DNA from: Streptomyces sp. NRRL F-4489
Lineage (GTDB): Bacteria; Actinomycetota; Actinomycetes; Streptomycetales; Streptomycetaceae
Length of the DNA: 20,052 nucleotides
Reading direction: 5' to 3'
Assembly: GCF_001509485.1 (NCBI RefSeq)
Contig: NZ_LLZI01000007.1
Coordinates: 1 to 20,052 of the forward strand
Positions 8,347 to 15,279 of the stretch are shown piece after piece (positions within the stretch are counted from its first letter, which is position 1; each line of letters begins with the position of its first letter). A model generated the notes under the pieces. That model did no database searches. It was not told where the DNA came from and saw only the letters and a list, made by a program, of their open reading frames with translations. The position numbers and the translations under genes are program-made.

Positions 8347-10373
8347 CCCGTCACCTCTCCGAGCAGCGCCTGAATCTCGGCCTCGATCGATTTCAACTCC
8401 GCGTCAATTTCCGCTAGCGGCCTGGGCGGCGTGTAGACGTAGAAATGACGCGTGAACGGAATCTCGTACCCAACCTTGAACCGCTCCGTCCCTTTCGTCT
8501 TCGGATTGCGGGTCTCCGCGATCCAGGCGTCAGGGACGTAAGGCAGTACCTTGCGTGCGAGGTACTCGTCGATGTCCTCTCCCAGGGGGACGTTCTCGTT
8601 GTCGCGCAGTTCAGGATCAGGCTCAGGCTTGCCCTTGATGACCTGGACCTCACCATCAGGGTCGGTCACGCCCACGGCGTCGCGCATGGCCTTCTGGAAC
8701 GGTGCGGCGGTCGGCCACAGCACGCCTCCGGCCACCATCGCCGCCCGCAGGTCGTCCCATGCCTCAGCCTTGGTAGACCACTGCGATCCGAGCAGCGGTT
8801 TGAGCGCGGTGAGCAGCGATTCGACCGCCGCCTCGCCCCCGACCGCCTTCCTCACGGCGGCGGATGCCCCCAGCTGGGTCAGGCTATCCTCGGTCAGCTC
8901 GAAGCGGAGCTTGAGCGGGCGGTCCACAGTGATGCGCTGGTAGCCAAAGTCCCGGTTGGCAAAGACTTTCACCCGCCCATGGTCCTGATGGGTTTCGTCG
9001 CCGGCGATGGTGAGGGCGTCGCGGTAGAGCGCGCAGATGCGTCCGATCTGGGGCCGGGTGATCTTCTTGCGCTTCTCGCCGAGCGACTTACGCATCTTGG
9101 TCCACTGGTCGCGGGTATCGATGAGAATCACGCGGCCCTTGCGGTCGGCGGGCTTGCGATTGGTGACGATCCAGAAGTACGTGGAGATGCCTGTGTTGTA
9201 GAAAAGCTGGTCTGGGAGGGCGACGATCGCCTCCAGATAATCATGCTCGATGATCCACTTGCGGATCTCCGACTCACCAGATCCCGCACCACCGGTGAAC
9301 AGCGGGGAACCGTTGAAGACGATGGCCAGCCGGGTGCCACCGGCCTCGTCGCCCGCCTCGTCCTTCTTCAGCGGCTGCATCTTGCTCATCATGTGCTGCA
9401 GGAACAGCAGCGAGCCGTCGTTGATCCGGGGCAAACCGGCACCGAAACGGCCGTCGTATCCCCGGTCTTGGTGCTCCTGGCGGACGACCTTCTCGACCTT
9501 CTTCCACTCCACGCCAAAGGGCGGGTTGGCGAGCATGTAGTCGAAGGTCTCGCCGTCGTGGCCATCCTGGCTGAAGGAGTTGCCGAAGCGGATGTTCTTG
9601 GCTGTGTGACCCTTCAGCAGCATGTCGGAGCGGCAGATCGCGTACGACTCGGCGTTCAGCTCCTGCCCGAACAGGTTGACGCGCACTCGCGGATTCAGCT
9701 TGCGGATGTGCTCCTCAGATGCCGAGAGCATGCCGCCGGTGCCGCAGGCCGGGTCGAAGATCTTGACGACCTGGCCCTCTCCGTTCAGCCGATCGTCGTC
9801 CGGGGCAAGCAGCAGCTCGACCATCAGCTCGATGACCTCGCGCGGGGTGAAGTGCTCACCGGCGGTTTCGTTGGAGGCGTCGGCGAACTTTCGAATCAGC
9901 TCCTCGAAGACGTAGCCCATGTCGTGGTTGTCTACGGCTTCGAAGCTCAGGTCCAGGCCGGCGAACTTCCGCACCACCTGGTAGAGCAGGTCGGCGTTGT
10001 CCAGGCGGTCAATCTGGAGGTGGAACTCGTAGCGGTTGATGATCTCGGTGGCTTCCGAGGAGAATCCCCGGATGTAGTCCTTGAGGTTCTTCGCTACGTT
10101 GGCCGCGTCGCTACTGATGGTGTCGAAGGTCTGCTCGGAGAGGTTGTAGAACTTCAGCTTGGACGCCGCCAGAAGCAGTCCATCCTTGTTCTCCCCGGTG
10201 TAGGAGGCTGCCCGGTCCCACACCGCCTGGCGGGTCGGGGCCATGACGCAGTCCAGCCGACGCAGCACCGTCAGCGGCAGGATGACTTTGCCGTACTCCG
10301 AGCGCTTGTAGTCTCCGCGCAGCAGGTCGGCTACCGACCAGATGAAGTCGGCCAGTTCCTGGTTCTTACTCAA
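8343..10373 (-). CDS. hsdM: Type I DNA methyltransferase subunit M (HsdM), 676 aa
   Basis: N6-adenine methyltransferase subunit that works with HsdS. The N-terminal helical HsdM domain (about 1-150, with YGKVILPLTVLRRLD) is followed by GEHFTPREVIELM, then the SAM-binding motif I FDPACGTGG 206-214 and catalytic motif IV NPPF 283-286. It has the expected gamma-class motif order and all key residues. The C-terminus (about 480-676) is long and ends in a short helical tail, IDAELKSIEAEIQALL. The start is TTG 10373, overlapping the TGA of the upstream gene (TTGA); GAGGGCAGGA lies just upstream. It forms a tightly coupled operon with the upstream methylase-like gene and with hsdS and hsdR downstream. 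Confidence 0.95.
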   Translation of the reverse strand: MSKNQELADFIWSVADLLRGDYKRSEYGKVILPLTVLRRLDCVMAPTRQAVWDRAASYTGENKDGLLLAASKLKFYNLSEQTFDTISSDAANVAKNLKDYIRGFSSEATEIINRYEFHLQIDRLDNADLLYQVVRKFAGLDLSFEAVDNHDMGYVFEELIRKFADASNETAGEHFTPREVIELMVELLLAPDDDRLNGEGQVVKIFDPACGTGGMLSASEEHIRKLNPRVRVNLFGQELNAESYAICRSDMLLKGHTAKNIRFGNSFSQDGHDGETFDYMLANPPFGVEWKKVEKVVRQEHQDRGYDGRFGAGLPRINDGSLLFLQHMMSKMQPLKKDEAGDEAGGTRLAIVFNGSPLFTGGAGSGESEIRKWIIEHDYLEAIVALPDQLFYNTGISTYFWIVTNRKPADRKGRVILIDTRDQWTKMRKSLGEKRKKITRPQIGRICALYRDALTIAGDETHQDHGRVKVFANRDFGYQRITVDRPLKLRFELTEDSLTQLGASAAVRKAVGGEAAVESLLTALKPLLGSQWSTKAEAWDDLRAAMVAGGVLWPTAAPFQKAMRDAVGVTDPDGEVQVIKGKPEPDPELRDNENVPLGEDIDEYLARKVLPYVPDAWIAETRNPKTKGTERFKVGYEIPFTRHFYVYTPPRPLAEIDAELKSIEAEIQALLGEVTG

Positions 10374-12100
10374 AGCGTCCTGCCCTCTCGTCCCACTGCT
10401 TCGTCTCCGTCGGTCGTGCTCTGGTGCTCAACATCGCCGTTGGCCTGCGTCGGCGGCGGGTCGAGTGCGCCACTGGTCAGGCCGTCACGAGCAAGCCGCG
10501 TCGCCCGGTCTCCCATCATGGCGATTTCGGCCAATTCGCGTTCGAACGCGATCAACAAGCGAAAGGCGCCCCCGTAGCGGTGCTGCCGCTCGATGTCCAT
10601 GCGAGGCAGGCGCGCCGCCCGCAGGTCTGCTCGGAACGTACCCGAGGCCGAGGTGCTGCGGCGGGCATTCTCCGCGCTGTTGGCAAAGCCACGCACATAG
10701 TCGGGGTCCAGTTGGTCGCTGAGGGAAGTGAGGTCTTCACCGTCCAGGTTGACCAAGCCGGCAGCGAGCAGGTCGCTCATCGTGACCGGGGCGCCTTCGT
10801 CCAGGCTGCCGGGCCTGTCTCGTGGAGGTAGCTCGGGGAGCAACGCCTGCAGGCGGCTGAAACGCGTTTCGAGATCCCTACGCAGCGCGTCATACTCCGC
10901 GACGTAGTCGGGTTCCGGCTCGCGAACGTAGCGGCTGGGCGTGAGGTCTACCTCGTCGTTCAACAGGTCGATCAGCGGCACTTCCGCTTCCTGGTGCGGC
11001 TGCGGCTGCCAGGGCCCGTCCGGGCTGTTGGTGCTGAGATCCACCATGCGTACGGCCCCCGATGTCCGCCGGGGGTCTGCGGGTCGGCTCAGCACCCACA
11101 GGTGCAGCGGAAGTGCGTGACTGGCCGCGAGGCCCGGTGGCAGAGCCACCACCATGGTGACGCAGCCGCGGCGCACCATCTCCGCGCGGATTCTGCGTCC
11201 GGAGCGGCGATGGGCGACCGACGCAGGCAGGGCTACCACGGCCCGTCCGCCGGGGGCCGTGTGGTGGTAGCAATGCTGGAGCCACGCGAGTTCACTCTCC
11301 CCACGCGAGGGCACACCCGCCTCCCAGCGCGGATCGATCAGCAATTGCTCGCGGCCCCAGTCGGCCACAGCGGTCGGCGGCTCACACACGACCAGGTCCG
11401 CACGGAGGTCAGGGAAAGCGTCAGCCCGCAAAGAGTCGCCCGCCACTACCTGAGCCGACGCCCCTGCCTCAACGACGGACAATGCCGCGCGTACCCGAGC
11501 CAAGCGCGTCGCGTCCGCATGTGTGTCCTGCCCCAGCCTGCTCCCGACTGCGCCGCTGCCCACCGCGACGAGAAGCGAGCCGATACCGCACGCTGGGTCG
11601 AAGACGGCGCCGGATGTCTCACCTGCGAATTCCCTTACAGCCCGGGCCAGTCGCAACGTCGAGACGCCGTCCAGCGCGGCGCGTGCGGAGGACTCCAGCA
11701 AACGGGAGACAAGTCCGTCCATCACTTCCGTCGGCATCCGCTCCGCGACCAGCCCATCGACCGCCTCGCATGCAGTCCGGTCGGTCAACTCATCGCGGCC
11801 ACCGAGGAGATAATCCCCAACCGCCGCCAGCGCAGTGGCCATCTCCTCGCCGTAGGTGCCACGCAGCGCCTGCCAGAGCCGAACCTCCCCGCTGACCTCT
11901 CGGCCTTCTCGCTGCCCCTGCAGCCACTGCTGCACCTGGGCAAGTGAGAACAGAGGACTTGCCGAGGTACCACCGACGGGTGAGGGGAAGTCCGAACGAC
12001 GCCTACGCCAGTTGGACACCGCAGCGCGCGTCACTCCCGCCAACCGTGCGATCTCCGCAGCGGTCACCGCGGCACCAGGCACCTCGTCTTCTGCGGTCAT
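10370..12100 (-). CDS. HTH + degenerate N6-methylase + HsdS-like tail protein, 576 aa
   Basis: First gene of the restriction operon. Numbered from ATG 12100: residues 12-60 look like a helix-turn-helix of MerR/excisionase type (TAAEIARLAGVTRAAVSNW, later FSLAQVQQWL). Residues about 110-350 resemble the HsdM methylase fold, with a good SAM motif FDPACGIGS 167-175. Motif IV reads CEPPT 239-243 instead of NPPF, so the catalytic Asn is replaced by Glu and the aromatic residue by Thr; methyl transfer is unlikely. Residues about 492-547 (ARLPRMDIERQHRYGGAF and LARDGLTSGALDP) resemble the conserved helical parts and C-terminal end of HsdS. I infer a SAM-binding, DNA-binding regulator or accessory subunit of the HsdMSR complex. 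A GTG at 12115 is an alternative start. Neither start has a ribosome binding site, but ATG 12100 fits a leaderless transcript. Confidence 0.85.
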   Translation of the reverse strand: MTAEDEVPGAAVTAAEIARLAGVTRAAVSNWRRRRSDFPSPVGGTSASPLFSLAQVQQWLQGQREGREVSGEVRLWQALRGTYGEEMATALAAVGDYLLGGRDELTDRTACEAVDGLVAERMPTEVMDGLVSRLLESSARAALDGVSTLRLARAVREFAGETSGAVFDPACGIGSLLVAVGSGAVGSRLGQDTHADATRLARVRAALSVVEAGASAQVVAGDSLRADAFPDLRADLVVCEPPTAVADWGREQLLIDPRWEAGVPSRGESELAWLQHCYHHTAPGGRAVVALPASVAHRRSGRRIRAEMVRRGCVTMVVALPPGLAASHALPLHLWVLSRPADPRRTSGAVRMVDLSTNSPDGPWQPQPHQEAEVPLIDLLNDEVDLTPSRYVREPEPDYVAEYDALRRDLETRFSRLQALLPELPPRDRPGSLDEGAPVTMSDLLAAGLVNLDGEDLTSLSDQLDPDYVRGFANSAENARRSTSASGTFRADLRAARLPRMDIERQHRYGGAFRLLIAFERELAEIAMMGDRATRLARDGLTSGALDPPPTQANGDVEHQSTTDGDEAVGREGRTL

Positions 12101-12170
12101 GGCACGACCGTACACCGAAATCCACGTTGACCAAAGTTACATTTCGTTGACGCCGCCAACGCAATAATGA
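12101..12170 (-). promoter_or_regulatory. Candidate leaderless promoter and GTTGAC repeats for the restriction operon
   Basis: On the minus strand, TTGGTC (12134-12129), 16 bases, then TACGGT (12112-12107), then six bases, then ATG at 12100. This spacing would start the transcript at the A of the ATG and agrees with the lack of a ribosome binding site. On the plus strand CGTTGAC occurs at 12125-12131 and again at 12145-12151, one helical double turn apart. An inverted, one-mismatch copy (GCCAAC on the plus strand, about 12155-12160) follows. The repeats could be an operator, possibly for the HTH protein itself. The region is A/T-richer than its surroundings. No clear promoter for the divergent gene at 12265 is seen. 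Confidence 0.45.
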
Positions 12171-12264
12171 GACTCTGTCGTCAAGCGCCCAGCGATGCGG
12201 GCGCCCACGCCGCACACCCCCAACGCGCTCCCAGCTCGCTGGGGCCGAGTGAGGGGAATCGAGC

Positions 12265-12837
12265 ATGGCCACTGATCACGAGCACGAAGAAGAGGACGAC
12301 CGCGAGAGCGTCGATACCCTCTACCGCAACTGGGTGCATCTGGTCTTTCGGCTGCGCAGAACCGGCGACGAGGTCCGCGCTCTCCACGCGCGCATGACAC
12401 CGTGGCACGGGTCGGAACCACGACGCGCTGCCGACTGGGACTGGATCATGAAAGCTTTCGTGCGAGAAGCCTCGACCGCCAGCAGAAGCGACTTCGAGAG
12501 TTTGATCTTCCGGACCACAGAGCTGCACCACCGTGGTACCGAGATCCTCAATCCGGACCGCGGACCCCAGCCCATCCCGTCACCGTTCGTGCGACGAATG
12601 CCTGAGGATCAGGCCAAGACCGAAGCCGAGCGCTACGAGCGCCAGGGTCGCCATGTGCTCGCCTACCAAGAACACATCCGCCATTGCCTCGACCACTTCG
12701 TCACCGCATGGACGGCGCTCATCGACGGCTGCTCGATCTGCGACTGGGAGATGATCGACGACGAGTTCCCCAAGCTCGCCGAGTTGACCACGGAAGCCCA
12801 GAGAGCCTTCGACATCTGGGTATCGCTCGACCGATAG
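12265..12837 (+). CDS. Hypothetical protein, 190 aa
   Basis: No family recognised. It starts at ATG 12265 with GAGGGG eight bases upstream. The protein is soluble, highly charged and predicted mostly helical; it opens with an acidic His/Glu/Asp-rich stretch (DHEHEEEDDRES) and is rich in Trp (WVHLVF, ADWDWIMKAF, WTALI, CDWEM). Notable residues are CLDHF near 140 and a CSICDWE stretch near 156-160, but the spacing does not give a clear metal-binding motif. It is divergent from the restriction operon across a 164-base region and lies 165 bases upstream of the nuclease-like gene on the same strand, so the two may be co-transcribed. Association with defence is by position only. Confidence 0.75.
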   Translation: MATDHEHEEEDDRESVDTLYRNWVHLVFRLRRTGDEVRALHARMTPWHGSEPRRAADWDWIMKAFVREASTASRSDFESLIFRTTELHHRGTEILNPDRGPQPIPSPFVRRMPEDQAKTEAERYERQGRHVLAYQEHIRHCLDHFVTAWTALIDGCSICDWEMIDDEFPKLAELTTEAQRAFDIWVSLDR

Positions 12838-13002
12838 CTGCACATCACTGTGGAGGGGGAAGGAGACGGTGCGACCCGAGGCGTCCGCATTGGCCGAGAG
12901 CAGCGAGCAGCCCCCGACGAGGCATCACACACAGGTATCCACCGGAATACCCGCAGGCGGGTTTCGATTGCTCCTCCTGTAGTTGTCACGGAGGGGGCAC
13001 GG

Positions 13003-13938
13003 GTGACCGATCTGATGTTGTTCCGGCAGGATGCCGATGGCCGGGACGTCGAGCTTCGGGGCTCGACGGTGGCGTTGGAGGTGGAGCTTCAGCGTCGGAT
13101 CGAGGCGGGGATGGAGTCGATGCTCGGCATCCGATTCCTGGCGTCGGAGTACCCGACAGGGCCGTGGCACCGGGGGCGGATCGACACTCTCGGCTTGGAC
13201 GAGAACGGCACACCTGCGCTGATTGAGTACAAGAAGGGCTCCGACAGCGGCGTCATGTCGCAGGCCATCTCCTACCTGTCGTGGCTGGACTCGGCACATC
13301 ACGAGTTCGAGGCACTGGTCAAGAAGAAGCTGGGCTCCGAGGCGGCCGAGGCGATCGACTGGCGGAACCCTCGGATGGTCTGCATCGCAGCCAGCTTCTC
13401 GCACCACGATCGAGTCGCGGTGCACCGCCTGCACGAGCGGATCGACCTGGTGCGCTACCGAATCTTCGACGGCGGGCTGCTGAGTCTACTACTGATCGAG
13501 TCCGCACCTGGTTCTCCTCGCCCCGCTCCGGCTCGGCGTCGGCGCCGGGAGTTGGAGGAGACCAGTGCCGGCGGAGGAGACGAGCAGCCGTCAGTCCGAG
13601 CGACCCCGGGCGCGGCCCCGGCTTGCCTCCAGGACCTGTACGCCGAATTGGACGAGGCCCTCACCGCCTGGGGCGAGGTCGAGGTAGCTCCACTACTGCA
13701 CTACATCGCCTACCGGCGGATGGTGAACCTCGCCTCGGTGATCTTCCGCCCGAAGCACGAGGTGATCCTGGTCTACCTAAGAGTCGACCCGGATACGGTC
13801 GAGTTGGAAGAGGGCTTCTCCCGCGACATGCGTGGCATCGGTCATCTCGGGACGGGGGACCTGGAGGTGCGGATCGCCTCGGCGGCCGACTTGGAGAAGG
13901 CGGGACCGCTGATTCGACGGGCGTTCGAGGCGGCCTGA
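13003..13938 (+). CDS. PD-(D/E)XK nuclease-like protein with DUF5655-like C-terminus, 311 aa
   Basis: The frame is open from 12850, but GTG 13003 has GGAGGG seven bases upstream and starts the conserved-looking protein. The N-terminal half resembles NucS/DUF91-type nuclease folds: GRIDTLGLD with Asp61, then PALIEYKKG with Glu75-x-Lys77, and a following helix (GVMSQAISYLSWLD) typical of the PD-(D/E)XK core. After a basic, low-complexity linker (about 168-195), the C-terminal about 100 residues (YAELDEALTAWG, YIAYRRMVNLASVIF, VILVYLRVDPDTVELEEGF, GTGDLEVRIASAADLE, ending LIRRAFEAA) match my recollection of the DUF5655 domain. Substrate is unknown. Position beside a restriction operon on a mobile element suggests a role in defence or DNA processing, which is inference. 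It ends at a strong terminator. Confidence 0.78.
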   Translation: MTDLMLFRQDADGRDVELRGSTVALEVELQRRIEAGMESMLGIRFLASEYPTGPWHRGRIDTLGLDENGTPALIEYKKGSDSGVMSQAISYLSWLDSAHHEFEALVKKKLGSEAAEAIDWRNPRMVCIAASFSHHDRVAVHRLHERIDLVRYRIFDGGLLSLLLIESAPGSPRPAPARRRRRELEETSAGGGDEQPSVRATPGAAPACLQDLYAELDEALTAWGEVEVAPLLHYIAYRRMVNLASVIFRPKHEVILVYLRVDPDTVELEEGFSRDMRGIGHLGTGDLEVRIASAADLEKAGPLIRRAFEAA

Positions 13939-13998
13939 CGCAAGAGGAAGGGCGGCTGGTGCATCGGTTTCTCGATGCTCCAGCCGCCCTTTTGCGTC
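13937..13998. terminator. Long bidirectional terminator hairpin between convergent genes
   Basis: Main stem 13948-13959 with 13980-13991 (12 bp), extended inward after one T-T mismatch by 13961-13966 with 13973-13978, loop 13967-13972. An outer 7-bp pair, GACGCAA 13937-13943 with TTGCGTC 13992-13998, surrounds it. A TTTT run follows the main stem on the plus strand, and CTTCCTCTTG on the minus strand. It serves both the nuclease-like gene and the convergent methyltransferase. Confidence 0.8.
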
Positions 13999-14034
13999 TG
14001 CGGTCCGTCAGCCCCGGCTTGGTCGGTCTCATGC

Positions 14035-14781
14035 TCACGCCTCCGGTCCTGCCAGGACGAAGTCGTCCTGGGTCAACTCCGCTCGGAGCCTTCGCTCGGC
14101 GACATCGGCGTAGTGCGAGGACAGCTCGGCTCCCACGAATTGCCGTCCCTCGCGCAGAGCTGCGACGCCCGTGGAGCCGCTGCCGGTGAAGGGGTCGAGC
14201 ACGGTGCCGCCTTCGGGGCAGATTCGCACGAGTTGCTGCATGATCTCGACCGGCTTCTGGGTGATGTGGACGCGGTCCTTGCGGGGCTGGGAGGCGATGA
14301 AGTGGCCGGGCAGGTAGAGGTCCCGGTCCTTGTCGAGGCTGCCCTTGACACCCCAGATGATGAACTCGGCCGACTGCTTGAATCCGCCCTTGCGGGGTCG
14401 GCTGGCGGGCTTGATCCAGGGGATCGTGCCACTCCAAGTCCACCCTGCCATCTGTAGGGCGTCGCTGGTGGTCGGCTCTTGGCGCCAGTCGGAGAAGACC
14501 ATGGCGACGGAGTGCTCGGTCGAGGCTCGGTACGCCTCGGTGAGCAGGGCGGTCAGCCAACTCCGGTACGAGCGCTGGTCGCGGTTCTCTCCGGGGAAGT
14601 TCTGCAGGTCGTGCGCGGATCCGCTGGTGACGTACTTGGCGCGGGCGGTGCGAGCGGTGCGGTCCGAGCTGGTGCGTCCGCCGGAGTTGTACGGGGGATC
14701 GGTGATGACGGCGTTGACGCTCTCGTCCGGCAGGTTCTTCAGCACGGTGAGGGCGTCGCCTCGGTGCAGGGTGTAGCTCAT
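14035..14781 (-). CDS. Site-specific DNA methyltransferase, beta class (N6-adenine or N4-cytosine), 248 aa
   Basis: The catalytic motif DPPY (ITDPPYNSGG) is at residues 28-31 near the N-terminus. The SAM motif DPFTGSGSTG is at 196-205, just before the end. This is the beta-class order, as in many solitary or type II methyltransferases. HITQKPVEIMQQLV before the SAM motif is also typical. The target-recognition part lies between, about 35-170. I chose ATG 14781, with AAAGAGG eight bases upstream; the frame extends to 14838 without a ribosome binding site. No partner restriction enzyme with an obvious match lies beside it, although the nuclease-like gene is convergent and ends 96 bases away. 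It could protect the element during transfer, or be solitary. Target sequence unknown. Confidence 0.93.
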   Translation of the reverse strand: MSYTLHRGDALTVLKNLPDESVNAVITDPPYNSGGRTSSDRTARTARAKYVTSGSAHDLQNFPGENRDQRSYRSWLTALLTEAYRASTEHSVAMVFSDWRQEPTTSDALQMAGWTWSGTIPWIKPASRPRKGGFKQSAEFIIWGVKGSLDKDRDLYLPGHFIASQPRKDRVHITQKPVEIMQQLVRICPEGGTVLDPFTGSGSTGVAALREGRQFVGAELSSHYADVAERRLRAELTQDDFVLAGPEA

Positions 14782-14868
14782 GTGCGGGGCCTCTTTCAGG
14801 GCACGGCGGGACTGGGACCCGCTCCGGACAGCGCTCAACAGCGGCCGTTCGGAGTTGGGTTGCGCCGG

Positions 14869-14967
14869 AGGTTAGCCGCGATTTCCGGCCGCACCTAACG
14901 AGCCCGTGCCGCGCTCCGGGCACGGGCTCGGCGGTCGTTTGGTGCGGCCGGAATCCCGGTCTACTGT
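14869..14967. promoter_or_regulatory. Nested palindrome with candidate divergent promoters between methyltransferase and transfer operon
   Basis: Outer arms TCCGGCCGCACC 14884-14895 and GGTGCGGCCGGA 14941-14952 are perfect complements. They enclose a second perfect 11-bp hairpin, arms 14900-14910 and 14919-14929. On the plus strand TTGGTG (14939-14944), 17 bases, TACTGT (14962-14967) form a candidate promoter whose start point would be at the ATG 14974. On the minus strand TTAGGT (14898-14893), 18 bases, TAACCT (14874-14869) is a weaker candidate for the methyltransferase. Each outer arm overlaps one promoter, which suits an operator. An origin of transfer is an alternative reading. Confidence 0.5.
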
Positions 14968-14973
14968 CTCGCC

Positions 14974-15087
14974 ATGTCACCGAGGCGGAGCCCAGCTCCA
15001 CCCCGGTTGACCTGTGCTGATCCGTGTTGCCTCGTCCAAAAAGCGTGGCCCGGCGGGCACATTGACCCCTCGTTCTCGAAGCCGTAA
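14974..15087 (+). CDS. Small leaderless ORF, 37 aa, Cys-rich
   Basis: It runs from ATG 14974 to TAA 15085-15087. No ribosome binding site precedes it, but the ATG lies seven bases after a candidate -10 (TACTGT, 14962-14967), so the transcript may begin at this codon. The product begins MSPRRSPAPPRLTCADPCCL and ends GGHIDPSFSKP. Cys14, Cys18 and Cys19 with His29 could bind metal or form disulfides. The stop codon overlaps the AAGGAG of the next small ORF, which suggests translational coupling. It could be a real small protein, a leader peptide or chance; I recognise no family. Confidence 0.4.
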   Translation: MSPRRSPAPPRLTCADPCCLVQKAWPGGHIDPSFSKP

Positions 15088-15096
15088 GGAGATCCG

Positions 15097-15177
15097 GTGC
15101 ATCGCCTGAGATTACGAGCGCGGCTGGCTGCCGCGCATGACCTGAGACCGGCGTCCGGGAGCTACCAACTCCCCTGA
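15097..15177 (+). CDS. Small ORF, 26 aa, with strong ribosome binding site and a TTA codon
   Basis: GTG 15097 is preceded by AAGGAG at 15086-15091, overlapping the stop codon of the 37-residue ORF. The peptide is basic (begins MHRLRLRARLAAAHD). Codon 6 is TTA, the rare leucine codon read by the bldA tRNA in Streptomyces. It ends at TGA 15175-15177, 32 bases before a long inverted repeat. It may act as a leader peptide for the transfer operon; there is no family evidence. Confidence 0.3.
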   Translation: MHRLRLRARLAAAHDLRPASGSYQLP

Positions 15178-15209
15178 CCCGGGCCCGCCCTGAGAGGCGG
15201 ATTCACATC

Positions 15210-15252
15210 GGCGCGGTGCCGACGGCTTTGCACGAGAAGTCGGCACCGCGCC
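15210..15252 (+). promoter_or_regulatory. Perfect 14-bp hairpin in the leader of the transfer operon
   Basis: Arms GGCGCGGTGCCGAC 15210-15223 and GTCGGCACCGCGCC 15239-15252 are exact complements around a 15-base loop. No T tract follows; the sequence goes on directly to GAGGAG and the next small ORF. Possible roles are an attenuator, an mRNA stabilising or processing site, or a relaxase recognition site. Sequence alone does not choose. Confidence 0.45.
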
Positions 15253-15279
15253 TCCTACGAACCAAGAGGAGCCGCTGCG

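Noticed and set aside
8445..10577. 710-codon plus-strand frame opposite hsdM
   Set aside because: Antisense shadow of a high-GC gene; repetitive Val/Leu/Gly/Asp composition and no domain, while the opposite strand is a clear HsdM. The same applies to long plus-strand frames at 3878-5260, 5267-6265 and 6476-7300.
12850..13002. 51-residue N-terminal extension of the nuclease-like protein
   Set aside because: No ribosome binding site at GTG 12850 and low-complexity translation; GTG 13003 has a good GGAGGG.
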